A stretch of DNA of 47,780 bases, from contig JAFDXE010000032.1 in NCBI GenBank assembly GCA_018268085.1, forward strand, positions 1 to 47,780, in the 5' to 3' direction. Both the position numbers and the translations under genes were made by a program. The notes beneath the pieces are model-generated. The model searched no databases. It was not told the DNA's origin and saw only the letters and a list, made by a program, of their open reading frames with translations. The stretch comes from Bacteroidota bacterium. Its GTDB lineage: Bacteria > Bacteroidota > Bacteroidia > Chitinophagales > Chitinophagaceae. Positions 30,401 to 40,669 of the stretch are shown here, one piece after another. Position 1 is the stretch's first letter. The number at the start of each line of letters is the position of its first letter.

Positions 30401-31587
30401 TTTTAACGTTGATCCCCCCTGCTGCAACAAGGGATAAAATACTGCAAGCTTATAATGAGGAAATAGATAAGAAAACTGGTTTTATTTACCACGAAAACCC
30501 TAGGGGCTGGAAAAATTTTTCCGCAGCACATATATTATCCATTGCAAAAGATGTATTAATAAACTTTCAGCCGCAGCATCGCACACTTACACCCACATAT
30601 AAAAATGTCAGAAAACGTGGTAAACAGCAATTTGTAAAATATAAGGACAGCAATGGAAAATGGCATTATAAATTAGATGACGCAGGTAACAGAATACATC
30701 TTGTAGCAAAAGGCGACAGTATAAGAGGTCAATTGCATAAAGAAAGTTTCTTTGGAGCTATTAAGAAAAATAAAGAGTTGCTTTTGGTAGAACGATATCC
30801 AATTGCTGCATTTACAAGTATTAACGATTGTAAAAACATAGTGGACGATGCGGTAAGAAAAATCGTACAAGATGAGTTAGATAGAAGAATTAAAAAAGGT
30901 GAAAGTTTTGACAAAGCAAAACTAGAGCCGATACCTTTTAACAACGGCACAATCGTTATTAAAAAGGTAAGATGTAAAGTGGCTGCTGGGAGGGGTGTTT
31001 TGACACCAGAAAAAGCATTATCAGTTCATAAACATTCTTATGTTTCTAAACATGATTATAAACAGACAACTTATGCTCAAAATGAAGAAAATATTGTATG
31101 CCTTTACTACGAATTAAAAACAGAATACAAAATTGAAAGAGCATTTAGAATTATAGGGCTATTTGAATTAGCTCAACTTCGTTTAAAGAATATTGAAGCC
31201 ATAAAATTTGACAAGGCTTATAATAAGGTCGAAACAGGCAAAGGGAATAATAAAAAGGATTTACCAATAGCCTATTTATTGAGGACTGGAACAAAAGTTA
31301 TTTTTTACAAAGAGCACTTGGAAGAATTAAAAGAAATGTCAAAGGAAGAAATATTAAGGCGGTTATATTTAATTTTTAAATTTAATGACATTGGTTCTAC
31401 AAAATATATTTATATGCAGCATCATAACGAAGCAAGACCAGATAAAGATTTAAGCGATGGATACAAAGAGGTGGAGCTTGAAAAATATCAGGATAGAATA
31501 AGATTGACAGCTGACAAATTTACATTTGCAATTGAAGGAAAGGATTTTGAAGTAAAAACGGATGGTCAAATTAAATTCATTTTTTAA
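27481..31587 (+). CDS. cas9: Cas9 endonuclease, type II-C
   Basis: This is the RNA-guided DNA endonuclease of the CRISPR system: 1368 aa, within the range of Bacteroidota II-C Cas9. RuvC-I is LGLDLGTNSIGWA with Asp8. The Arg-rich bridge helix is near residues 53-75 (KRTESRHKRRNYQAEKYRK). RuvC-II is VVVEIARELND with Glu687. The HNH domain is YDIEHTIPASMSFDN with His773 and the ββα asparagine Asn796 (YNREIKKK). RuvC-III is THHAIDAAVL with His968 and Asp971. All catalytic residues are present, so it should cut DNA. The C-terminal third should hold the PAM-interacting domain. It is followed 3 bp later by cas1, and with cas2 forms a three-gene operon without csn2 or cas4, which defines II-C. The start is fixed by the conserved N-terminus. 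Confidence 0.97.
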   Translation: MEKILGLDLGTNSIGWAIRVTDTMLENQIIDKGVLTFEKGVGEGKSGEFPLVQKRTESRHKRRNYQAEKYRKWHLLQCLINHKMCPLSQEELNEWRHYKKGTGRKYPKSQKFIQWLRFDFNGDDKPDFEEFGFSKHESYYLFRLLAVSNEDQHKQIFDANPHILGRILYQLVQRRGFKGRDEEEAQTMMRGSKDGATKGRNDIVPYLEKYNTLGAALYHLQKEQTTRIRKRYNLRSDYEHELKEICKSHNIADDIYKQLWKAIVWQRPLRSQKGLVGICTFEKNKSRCPISHPLYEEYRTWVFINNLKISVPEDVNKATYLKEKIYPLFYNASADFKLSCIYKQLKKDAAISEANFKDDTKVISCRLLNSFEKILGENWKEKYGWAESLTNQIKKCPYSVEDIWHVLFSFDSGEKLKEFAIVKLNLKEEAAEIFSKIKLQQGYATLSLSAIKKILPYLQKGLIYSEAIYLANMPKVFGEKNVSNDLIDSFESVYKNLKKTHDNEKMLNGCVNDLIKDELNSENRYRIETERELDNDEMQKVKEKLRVAIGSKSWNAKTDEEQRQDFEYAATHYKEFLKKPLHGKKDGLFLPVPNLYDRIKKYLAETYNISEKRLSYLWHPSEQEIYPNAKEKPLENGGSIKLLGEPQPISRGFKNPMALKTMHKMKRLVNYLLESNKIDEDTRVVVEIARELNDSNKRKAIEKWQKEREKENEEYKKVIDEINQDCNANFNREDKNLIDRVRLWKEQNMYCLYTGKMISQNELFNGIKYDIEHTIPASMSFDNELKNLTIAGSVYNREIKKKNIPFDCPNYWEEVTIDGITYNPIIKNLEMVFGKRTVTKKKIRGKEIEIVSYEKIEHLEHLYDEWKKKTSDKKEIKDAIIQRRHLIKMELDYWRKKLDTFIIKEYKAGWRNSQMRDTQIITKYALPYLKTVFRKTEVQKGNITSDFRKIYKIQGKTEKKDRRTHTHHAIDAAVLTLIPPAATRDKILQAYNEEIDKKTGFIYHENPRGWKNFSAAHILSIAKDVLINFQPQHRTLTPTYKNVRKRGKQQFVKYKDSNGKWHYKLDDAGNRIHLVAKGDSIRGQLHKESFFGAIKKNKELLLVERYPIAAFTSINDCKNIVDDAVRKIVQDELDRRIKKGESFDKAKLEPIPFNNGTIVIKKVRCKVAAGRGVLTPEKALSVHKHSYVSKHDYKQTTYAQNEENIVCLYYELKTEYKIERAFRIIGLFELAQLRLKNIEAIKFDKAYNKVETGKGNNKKDLPIAYLLRTGTKVIFYKEHLEELKEMSKEEILRRLYLIFKFNDIGSTKYIYMQHHNEARPDKDLSDGYKEVELEKYQDRIRLTADKFTFAIEGKDFEVKTDGQIKFIF

Positions 31588-31590
31588 ATT

Positions 31591-32837
<1,247 letters not shown>

Positions 32838-32961
32838 CGATTATAGTTCTGTAGAATGTAAAAAAGTCTTCATAACAGATATTTATGAAGACTTTTTTGT
32901 TCATTTTTTCAGTTCTGCTTTCTTTGAAAACCCCTGATAAATAAGGCCTTGCCAATAAGCT
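32838..32961. other. CRISPR leader region
   Basis: This AT-rich 124 bp lies between cas2 and the first perfect repeat. Since the degenerate repeat is at the other end, this is the acquisition (leader) end. It contains the terminator hairpin at 32860-32898. Confidence 0.6.
32860..32898. terminator. Two-way intrinsic terminator between cas2 and the array
   Basis: A perfect 16-bp inverted repeat (AAAAAAGTCTTCATAA / TTATGAAGACTTTTTT) with a 7-nt loop. It has a T-run at the 3' end on both strands, so it can stop the cas operon (plus) and array transcripts coming the other way (minus). Confidence 0.85.
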
Positions 32962-35900
32962 GTTGTATTCAAAGATCGTTAGAACTGAAATTGAAAGCAA
33001 ATCACAACAGAAAACGAAACGTTTCCATTTACTTCAATGTTGTATTCAAAGATCGTTAGAACTGAAATTGAAAGCAAATCACAACAGGAGCATCAGTACA
33101 ATCATGAGCTTATTGTTGTATTCAAAGATCGTTAGAACTGAAATTGAAAGCAAATCACAACATAGTATAAATAAACCGTGCTCCCCGGCTTGTTGTATTC
33201 AAAGATCGTTAGAACTGAAATTGAAAGCAAATCACAACTGGGTAAATGCTTCGTTCATCATTTCGTAGTTGTATTCAAAGATCGTTAGAACTGAAATTGA
33301 AAGCAAATCACAACTATGACAGTTCGTAGTTTTCAATATCCTGTGTTGTATTCAAAGATCGTTAGAACTGAAATTGAAAGCAAATCACAACTTGTAACGG
33401 TTTGTAGTCGGGAAATTCTTTGTTGTATTCAAAGATCGTTAGAACTGAAATTGAAAGCAAATCACAACTCTGACGAATGTGGTCAACATTGCCGAACCGT
33501 TGTATTCAAAGATCGTTAGAACTGAAATTGAAAGCAAATCACAACTCCGGTAGGGAGGATTGAAAATTGATTGTGTTGTATTCAAAGATCGTTAGAACTG
33601 AAATTGAAAGCAAATCACAACGTTACGAAGATTTTAAACAAACGGGTGCAGTTGTATTCAAAGATCGTTAGAACTGAAATTGAAAGCAAATCACAACTTT
33701 GTTGGCTGCTACCCATTGGCAAGCTCTGTTGTATTCAAAGATCGTTAGAACTGAAATTGAAAGCAAATCACAACTCAGATCAGCAAATGGCATTTACAAA
33801 GCTAGTTGTATTCAAAGATCGTTAGAACTGAAATTGAAAGCAAATCACAACTGTCTGCCGTAGCGGATAAAAGGCTGAAATGTTGTATTCAAAGATCGTT
33901 AGAACTGAAATTGAAAGCAAATCACAACTATCCAACTCTGATTTTATTACAAGGTAAGTTGTATTCAAAGATCGTTAGAACTGAAATTGAAAGCAAATCA
34001 CAACTTGCCGGTAATTTTTGCTGCTATTCCATTTGTTGTATTCAAAGATCGTTAGAACTGAAATTGAAAGCAAATCACAACCCCAATGCTCCTGCGTATT
34101 CTGGATCAAAAGGTTGTATTCAAAGATCGTTAGAACTGAAATTGAAAGCAAATCACAACTGCAGTTTTTCGGTGCCCACGTATTCTATGTTGTATTCAAA
34201 GATCGTTAGAACTGAAATTGAAAGCAAATCACAACCTTCTAAACAATGTGGCACCATCTGTAATTGTTGTATTCAAAGATCGTTAGAACTGAAATTGAAA
34301 GCAAATCACAACAACTTTGTACACCTTCACGAATTTTCTGTGTTGTATTCAAAGATCGTTAGAACTGAAATTGAAAGCAAATCACAACCAATCGTATATC
34401 CCATACTAATTGCTCTCAGTTGTATTCAAAGATCGTTAGAACTGAAATTGAAAGCAAATCACAACTGAATTAAAAACATTAGGTTTTTCAAATAAGTTGT
34501 ATTCAAAGATCGTTAGAACTGAAATTGAAAGCAAATCACAACACATCAGTGTATGTCGATAACTCTCCAATGGTTGTATTCAAAGATCGTTAGAACTGAA
34601 ATTGAAAGCAAATCACAACTGTGTGGTGCATATTTGTATTGCCGGTAACGTTGTATTCAAAGATCGTTAGAACTGAAATTGAAAGCAAATCACAACCAAC
34701 TTACATCGATCCCAATTGGGTGAAAAGTTGTATTCAAAGATCGTTAGAACTGAAATTGAAAGCAAATCACAACCCGGTGCTTACAGCAGTAGCTACAGAT
34801 AAGTTGTATTCAAAGATCGTTAGAACTGAAATTGAAAGCAAATCACAACGGTGAAGGAAGAAAAGCCTGCATATGTTCGTTGTATTCAAAGATCGTTAGA
34901 ACTGAAATTGAAAGCAAATCACAACTCGCACGTGGCGTGGGAAAAACTTTTTAAGTTGTATTCAAAGATCGTTAGAACTGAAATTGAAAGCAAATCACAA
35001 CTTGCAACAATCGGGTATGACAGCCTGCCATGTTGTATTCAAAGATCGTTAGAACTGAAATTGAAAGCAAATCACAACTAAGTAGCAACAATGGCAGGAA
35101 GAAAAATGTTGTATTCAAAGATCGTTAGAACTGAAATTGAAAGCAAATCACAACGCCCAAAGCAGTGGATTCAAAAGTTGTACTGTTGTATTCAAAGATC
35201 GTTAGAACTGAAATTGAAAGCAAATCACAACATTGATTCCAGATGCAGTGGCAATTGGCCTGTTGTATTCAAAGATCGTTAGAACTGAAATTGAAAGCAA
35301 ATCACAACCTGTTTGCACTTTGCTAAGTGTTTGCCAAGGTTGTATTCAAAGATCGTTAGAACTGAAATTGAAAGCAAATCACAACATTTCAAGTTAGGTC
35401 CTTATCCAAAATTGGTTGTATTCAAAGATCGTTAGAACTGAAATTGAAAGCAAATCACAACCGGCATGGTAGGCGGCATCCCGGCTTTAAGTTGTATTCA
35501 AAGATCGTTAGAACTGAAATTGAAAGCAAATCACAACTGCTTTGCTGCTACAAGGAAAGGCAACAAGTTGTATTCAAAGATCGTTAGAACTGAAATTGAA
35601 AGCAAATCACAACTAATCAACAGGAGTTCAAAAGAAATTAAGTGTTGTATTCAAAGATCGTTAGAACTGAAATTGAAAGCAAATCACAACCAAACTTTAA
35701 AAACAATTTTATGTTCGATGTTGTATTCAAAGATCGTTAGAACTGAAATTGAAAGCAAATCACAACCAAGACGTCTATAGTATCGCAATCAATATGTTGT
35801 ATTCAAAGATCGTTAGAACTGAAATTGAAAGCAAATCACAACAAAAGCGCAGACATGTAAATAATAATTGGAGTTGTATTCAAAGATCGTTAGAACTGAA

Positions 35901-36895
35901 ATTGAAAGCAAATCACAACGAAAGATGATGTTTAAACGCAAAGAACGTGTTGTATTCAAAGATCGTTAGAACTGAAATTGAAAGCAAATCACAACTGCGA
36001 TGTCTTGTGTGTAACTCATCTTAATGTTGTATTCAAAGATCGTTAGAACTGAAATTGAAAGCAAATCACAACGTTGTCTTTAATGGATTTTTGCGTTCAG
36101 ATGTTGTATTCAAAGATCGTTAGAACTGAAATTGAAAGCAAATCACAACTTCCAATGGATTGGAAATTATGGAAACTGAGTTGTATTCAAAGATCGTTAG
36201 AACTGAAATTGAAAGCAAATCACAACAGTAAAGTCATTAATGTATTTATCTTCTTTGTTGTATTCAAAGATCGTTAGAACTGAAATTGAAAGCAAATCAC
36301 AACATAGCATCTACAGCAATTTCGAACCTATCTGTTGTATTCAAAGATCGTTAGAACTGAAATTGAAAGCAAATCACAACTGACAACGTACTGGAGTCGG
36401 CTCGCATGGAGTTGTATTCAAAGATCGTTAGAACTGAAATTGAAAGCAAATCACAACTCATTCACCATATTACCCCGGAGACATTTCGTTGTATTCAAAG
36501 ATCGTTAGAACTGAAATTGAAAGCAAATCACAACAATACGATTTAAGCAGCAAAAACATGACACGTTGTATTCAAAGATCGTTAGAACTGAAATTGAAAG
36601 CAAATCACAACAGTTACCCCTGATGCGAATACAATTGATACGTTGTATTCAAAGATCGTTAGAACTGAAATTGAAAGCAAATCACAACTGCTGATCGATG
36701 GCGCCGGCTTACTTATTGTTGTATTCAAAGATCGTTAGAACTGAAATTGAAAGCAAATCACAACGGGAAAGATGATAAAGGTTATTTATCAGTGTTGTAT
36801 TCAAAGATCGTTAGAACTGAAATTGAAAGCAAATCACAACCGTTTGGGTTAAAGACATTATCGGCGGCAAGTTGTATTCAAAGATCGTTAGAACT
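32962..36895 (-). CRISPR. Type II-C CRISPR array, 51 spacers, 47-bp repeats
   Basis: There are 51 complete repeats that look identical throughout, plus a terminal one at 36871 whose first 25 bp are intact and the rest diverged (to about 36917). The plus-strand repeat starts GTTGTATTCAAAGATCG and ends GCAAATCACAAC. Spacers: 31 of 30 bp, 19 of 29 bp and one of 31 bp; I saw no duplicates. The crRNA sense strand is minus, because the minus-strand repeat start GTTGTGATTTGCTTTC pairs with the tracrRNA. The leader is at the cas2 side and the degenerate repeat at the far side, so transcription runs towards the leader. I could not identify spacer targets. Confidence 0.98.
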
Positions 36896-36910
36896 TAATT
36901 GCAAAACAAA
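36879..36910 (-). promoter_or_regulatory. Promoter-like elements kept in the terminal repeat
   Basis: On the minus strand the degenerate last repeat still reads TTTG-N20-GATCTTTG, the same spacing as in every intact repeat (TTTG at repeat bases 8-11, GATCTTTG at 32-39). It differs from the Bacteroidota pattern by one base (GA for TA). It would start transcription close to spacer 51. Confidence 0.45.
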
Positions 36911-37085
36911 TAATGCTTTATTTGCCCGAAAGTCATTAATAATAAATAATATAATTCTAATTGCAAACTACCAAAATACAACCAAAATACCGTGAAAACA
37001 CTGTGTTAAATAATGAAGTATTATACTAATTTGGTCTAACTAATTTAGATATACTTATTATCTACCCGACTTAAAACAAAACAAA

Positions 37086-37316
37086 ATGAAAAATTACAAA
37101 GTGGTTCCTTATGTTGCGAATATAACCACAAAAGACACAACATCAACAGTGGCAGAAAAACTGGAAATCTTAATCAATGATTTTGCAAAACAAGGTTGGA
37201 ATTTCGAATCAATTGAAAAGTTTGAAACTTCAGTAAATGATCCTGGTTGTTTTGGAATCAATGCAAAAACATCTACAACATTCTTTCAACTGGTAATATT
37301 TTCAAAACAGAATTAA
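37086..37316 (+). CDS. DUF4177-like 76 aa protein
   Basis: A small soluble protein with the DUF4177-type layout: an N-terminal strand (KNYKVVPYVANI), a helix (TVAEKLEILINDFAKQGW), then GWNFESIEKFET and a final strand (TTFFQLVIFSKQ). The family's function is not established. The start is the ATG after an AT-rich leader. A GTG-started frame follows immediately after its stop, so the two are coupled. Confidence 0.65.
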   Translation: MKNYKVVPYVANITTKDTTSTVAEKLEILINDFAKQGWNFESIEKFETSVNDPGCFGINAKTSTTFFQLVIFSKQN

Positions 37317-37577
37317 GTGGGTTATTTTCTTTTAATATTTATTCGAATATATTGGTTAATACCAGTCAATAAAAGAAAGCGGTGCATTTTTAAAGAAAGT
37401 TGCAGCAAATATGTTTATCGGATAACAAAGAAAAGCGGCTTAAAGGCGGGGATAGAGGCAATCTTAGATAGACGGGCGAAATGCAGACCGGGGTATTACT
37501 ACATAACTGATAATTTGATGCGTTTAGCAGACAATAGCTTAATCGATAGCAACCTGCTAAATGAGAGAATTTTATAG
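37317..37577 (+). CDS. YidD-like 86 aa protein (diverged)
   Basis: It has a hydrophobic N-terminus (MGYFLLIFIRIYWLIP, GTG start) followed by the YidD pattern: RCIFKESCSKYVYRITKKSGLKAG with Cys23 and Cys29, then RRAKCRPGY. YidD proteins are membrane-associated and help insertion of membrane proteins, and normally sit between rnpA and yidC. Here the usual P-x-C and PSCS motifs are altered (CIFKESCS) and the neighbour is a DUF4177-like gene, so this is a diverged stand-alone copy. The function may not be the canonical one. Confidence 0.6.
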   Translation: MGYFLLIFIRIYWLIPVNKRKRCIFKESCSKYVYRITKKSGLKAGIEAILDRRAKCRPGYYYITDNLMRLADNSLIDSNLLNERIL

Positions 37578-37600
37578 CAAAGCAAAATATTCTAATAATT

Positions 37601-37622
37601 TCTCGTGGCTTCACCAACCACA
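37601..37622 (+). repeat. Left copy of a short repeat flanking the AbiH/GIY-YIG module
   Basis: TCGTGGCTTCACCAACCA here resembles TCGTGCCTTCACGAACCA at 40701-40718 (16 of 18 identical). The two copies bracket the abiH-like and GIY-YIG genes. Confidence 0.5.
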
Positions 37623-37698
37623 TCTTAGCTGCGGCTCGTGCCCTCGTCAACTAGTATGTTTATACAAAGGCTTTCATATTTTAGCTGTCCAATATCTT

Positions 37699-37739
37699 AA
37701 TTGTGTCAATGCCCATGAAATTCACCCATTGACGCAATT
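37699..37739. promoter_or_regulatory. 13-bp inverted repeat upstream of the AbiH gene
   Basis: AATTGTGTCAATG and CATTGACGCAATT form arms with one mismatch and a 15-nt loop, 94 bp before the AbiH start. No T-run follows. It may be an operator or an RNA hairpin. Confidence 0.4.
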
Positions 37740-37832
37740 GTAAACGTCGATTGCGTATATTAGATTGTTGCCTGCAAGTGTAGCGACCACCATACTAATT
37801 CCAACAAGACAGACATAAAATAATTAAAGAAA

Positions 37833-38804
37833 ATGACAGACACTTTATACATAATAGGAAATGGCTTCGACTTATATCATCGTCTTGACACTTGGTATTC
37901 CTCATTTGGTTTATTTCTAAAAAATAATGACAACGACATTTATGAGTATTTTATAAATTACTTTGGACTGCCCGAATTAGATGAAGACGATGAAGAATCC
38001 CTTAAAGACCCATTATGGTCACAATTTGAAGCGTCTTTAGCATCATTAGACGTTGAAGAAGTAATAAGTGAATATTCAGAGTTTGCTGCCAACCCTGCAA
38101 GTGAAGATTTTAGCGATGGAGATTGGGATACTATTGCAGTTTATGTAAGCCAAATCAGGGATGACTTGACTGTAAAAATGTTAGACTTATTTAAAGAATT
38201 TGTGCGTGGCGTAGAATACACACCAGAAGACCAACTTACTTTATTAAATATTAACCCAAGTGCACTTTTTTTCAATTTTAACTACACGAAATCACTTGAA
38301 AAATATTATCACGTAGTGCAAAGCAAAATTTTATATATCCATAATAGTGCTGAAAGTGAAGACAAACTTGTTTTAGGACACGGAATGAATCCAAAAGAGT
38401 TTGAGCGAAAAGAAAATACACCACCTGAAGGATTAAATGATGAAGAATTGCACGAATGGAGAGAAGCTCGATCTGATGCGTTCGATTTTTCAATAGAGAG
38501 AGGACGAGATGAATTGATTCAATATTTTTCAAATTCTTTTAAAGCAACTTCAGTTCTTATTGAAAAGAATCAGCCTTTTTTTAACTCGCTAACCAATATA
38601 AAAAAGGTATACGTTCTAGGTCATTCACTTGGCGATGTTGATGCTGAATATTTCAAAAAGATAATTAGTTCAATAAATAATAATCAGACTAAATGGTTTG
38701 TGTCTTACCATAACCCTAATGAGATTTTAGAGAAAAGGAGCAAATTATTAAGTTATGGACTTTTAGAAGAACAGATAGAGATTATGAAAATAAATGAAAT
38801 ATAA
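37833..38804 (+). CDS. AbiH-family abortive-infection protein
   Basis: 323 aa. The N-terminus LYIIGNGFDLYHRLDTWYSSF carries the IGNGFDL-x-H motif that marks the bacteriophage abortive-infection AbiH family. The C-terminal motif KVYVLGHSLGDVDAEYF is also typical of it. The family gives phage resistance, probably by killing or arresting the infected cell; the biochemical activity is not well established. An acidic middle (LDEDDEESLKDP) is present. It stands alone between the YidD-like gene and the GIY-YIG gene and next to the CRISPR array, so it is part of the apparent defence island. It is full length with an ATG start in an AT-rich leader. Confidence 0.85.
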   Translation: MTDTLYIIGNGFDLYHRLDTWYSSFGLFLKNNDNDIYEYFINYFGLPELDEDDEESLKDPLWSQFEASLASLDVEEVISEYSEFAANPASEDFSDGDWDTIAVYVSQIRDDLTVKMLDLFKEFVRGVEYTPEDQLTLLNINPSALFFNFNYTKSLEKYYHVVQSKILYIHNSAESEDKLVLGHGMNPKEFERKENTPPEGLNDEELHEWREARSDAFDFSIERGRDELIQYFSNSFKATSVLIEKNQPFFNSLTNIKKVYVLGHSLGDVDAEYFKKIISSINNNQTKWFVSYHNPNEILEKRSKLLSYGLLEEQIEIMKINEI

Positions 38805-39037
38805 TCTGTGGGTGTGATAGAACACCAGCAGGCAACAAAACGTTTGCCGCAAGGCTGGCGGACGGAATAACAATCATCAGTTGTACTACTATCAGCTAAT
38901 ATCGGGCTTGACCGAATTCTATTTGGCTTTTAGTTGTTAACTTCAACTTCAGTTTTTCAATCGGATTTAGTTACCGGGCAGACAGTTATAAAATACCAGT
39001 CCTGCGGCAAGCCTCGAACGTTGTGCGAAATATTATC
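38805..39037. other. Intergenic with imperfect long inverted repeat
   Basis: Related arms occur near both ends: AACGTTTG...AAGGCTGGCGGAC near 38839-38862 and, as complement, CCTGCGGCAAGCCTCGAACGTT at 39001-39022. The layout recalls integron attC sites, but the 3' box GTTGTGC does not fit GTTRRRY and no integrase is near. No gene is seen. Confidence 0.35.
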
Positions 39038-40669
39038 ATGACAGATCATAGAAATAGAAAAAGAGACATCTCAAAATTTGGCTCTCCGAAATTTGGAGAT
39101 CAAGTTTTTAGGGAGGCTATGGATTTTCTTTCTGGCAAATCTTCAAGTACACCTGAAATGAGCAAAATGTTGAAAGAATTATACAATAAAGCTCTTTCAA
39201 TAACAAATGCACAAAACAATAATGGCGCAGGGCTTCCGGTGGACTCGGAAATAAGATATTTCTCAAGAGAATTTAATCAAAGAAATTTCTCTTTCGGGCT
39301 AGACTCAATGCCAACTTCATTTAATGTAATGGAGGGTTTTTTTAAATATCGCCCTGATGGCTCATTTTTTGAATTGCTTGAGGAAGAAAACCATCTGCTC
39401 TCTTTGCCTGATTTCGTTGATTTTATCAGTTCACCCACGTTTAGCGCAGATGAGATAATTATTTCAGAAAACATAGTTGAAGGATTAATCCATCATTATG
39501 ATATAACTAATGAAATAGAAGAAATAAAAATTACTACTGAAGACGGTGATACATATGTAATCGCAGGTATTTCGTTAGTAAGAAGAGGTAATGAAGTTAT
39601 TGTATTTCTTTTAACAGGTTTGGAAAAAGATACGGAGAAAGAATCTAAACAACTTTCGACAGATAACTTCATCAAGGTTCCTGGAAGAGAGAACATTCAT
39701 ACTGCCCCCGAAAATAAGTTAGAAGCTGTAAAGCTATTTGGGAAACAGAACTTATGGAAGACCTTGGCATTTTGTAGAATCAATCTTGATAGCAATACCG
39801 TAGACGCAAGATATGTTCAACAAGATATTGGGGTAGCATTTAATACAGTTACTGATGATATAGCTTCCATTTTCGGGTATGATGAGACAGCTTTATCTTC
39901 TGAGGAGATTGCATTTTATAAAAACAAAAGAAAAGAAATAATCCCCTACTCACCATTATTTGAATTTGCGAAAAAATGTCTTTACTTGCCTTATTACTAT
40001 AATGAATTTGAAGACAAACTCACAGAAGAGGAACATCCGACAAATCTTGCGGAACAAAAGAAAAGAAAATCTGCGGAGAAAAATGAAGTTATATCGTCAG
40101 AGTATTTGATTAAATCACGTACAGTTTGGTGTTTAAATAGAAATATAGAACCAAAGTCAGATTTTATATATTTTGGCGAAAGTGACTTTAAAATTGAAAC
40201 AAGTGGGTATTGGAAGAAAATACCTAACGAGTCTTTAGGTAAGGACAAAAACGGAAAACCTATTCATTTCAGGACATGGGTAAGTAAAGTATTGTCGTGG
40301 TATGAGCAAGAAAAACAAACCCTTACTATAGATTTTTCTAAATCCATTACAAAGACCGCAAACGCCAATAATGAGGGGTATATATATTTAATGAGAAATG
40401 CATCGCATGAAATAAATATTTTTAAAATCGGATTAACCAAAAGAGATACTAGAACTAGAGCCAAAGAGCTTTCTTCATCTACTAGTTCGGTTGATAAATT
40501 TTTAGTAGCAAACGAATGGAGAGTTAATGATTGCTTTGTGGCAGAAAAAATCATCCATGACCAATTAGATAAATATAGAATAAACGAACGAAGAGAATAT
40601 TTTAAAATTGATTATCAAGAAGCACTGAAAATAATAACGGAAATTATAGACAAAATAAATGAGACGTAA
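39038..40669 (+). CDS. 543 aa protein with C-terminal T5orf172-type GIY-YIG domain
   Basis: Residues about 446-540 match the T5orf172/MUG113 branch of GIY-YIG nucleases: GYIYLMRN, then FKIGLTKRDTRTRAKELSSST, CFVAEKIIHDQL and REYFKIDYQEALKII. The Tyr pair, the Arg in RTRAKEL and the late Glu expected of the fold are visible. The first ~440 residues are not recognised; they contain an α/β part with YVIAGISLVRRGNEVIVFLLTG. Proteins with this domain are common in phages and defence islands, so a nuclease defence role is plausible but inferred. I chose the ATG at 39038; an in-frame GTG at 39023 would add five residues. Confidence 0.75.
   Translation: MTDHRNRKRDISKFGSPKFGDQVFREAMDFLSGKSSSTPEMSKMLKELYNKALSITNAQNNNGAGLPVDSEIRYFSREFNQRNFSFGLDSMPTSFNVMEGFFKYRPDGSFFELLEEENHLLSLPDFVDFISSPTFSADEIIISENIVEGLIHHYDITNEIEEIKITTEDGDTYVIAGISLVRRGNEVIVFLLTGLEKDTEKESKQLSTDNFIKVPGRENIHTAPENKLEAVKLFGKQNLWKTLAFCRINLDSNTVDARYVQQDIGVAFNTVTDDIASIFGYDETALSSEEIAFYKNKRKEIIPYSPLFEFAKKCLYLPYYYNEFEDKLTEEEHPTNLAEQKKRKSAEKNEVISSEYLIKSRTVWCLNRNIEPKSDFIYFGESDFKIETSGYWKKIPNESLGKDKNGKPIHFRTWVSKVLSWYEQEKQTLTIDFSKSITKTANANNEGYIYLMRNASHEINIFKIGLTKRDTRTRAKELSSSTSSVDKFLVANEWRVNDCFVAEKIIHDQLDKYRINERREYFKIDYQEALKIITEIIDKINET

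Noticed and set aside
32962..36895. crRNA transcription from the cas2 side (plus strand)
   Set aside because: The only good anti-repeat pairs with the minus-strand repeat start, and I found no tracrRNA matching the plus-strand repeat start.
32963..36995. Plus-strand reading frames of 60-220 codons with repeating CIQRSLELKLKANHN or LYSKIVRTEIESKSQ
   Set aside because: They are translations of the CRISPR repeat, not genes.
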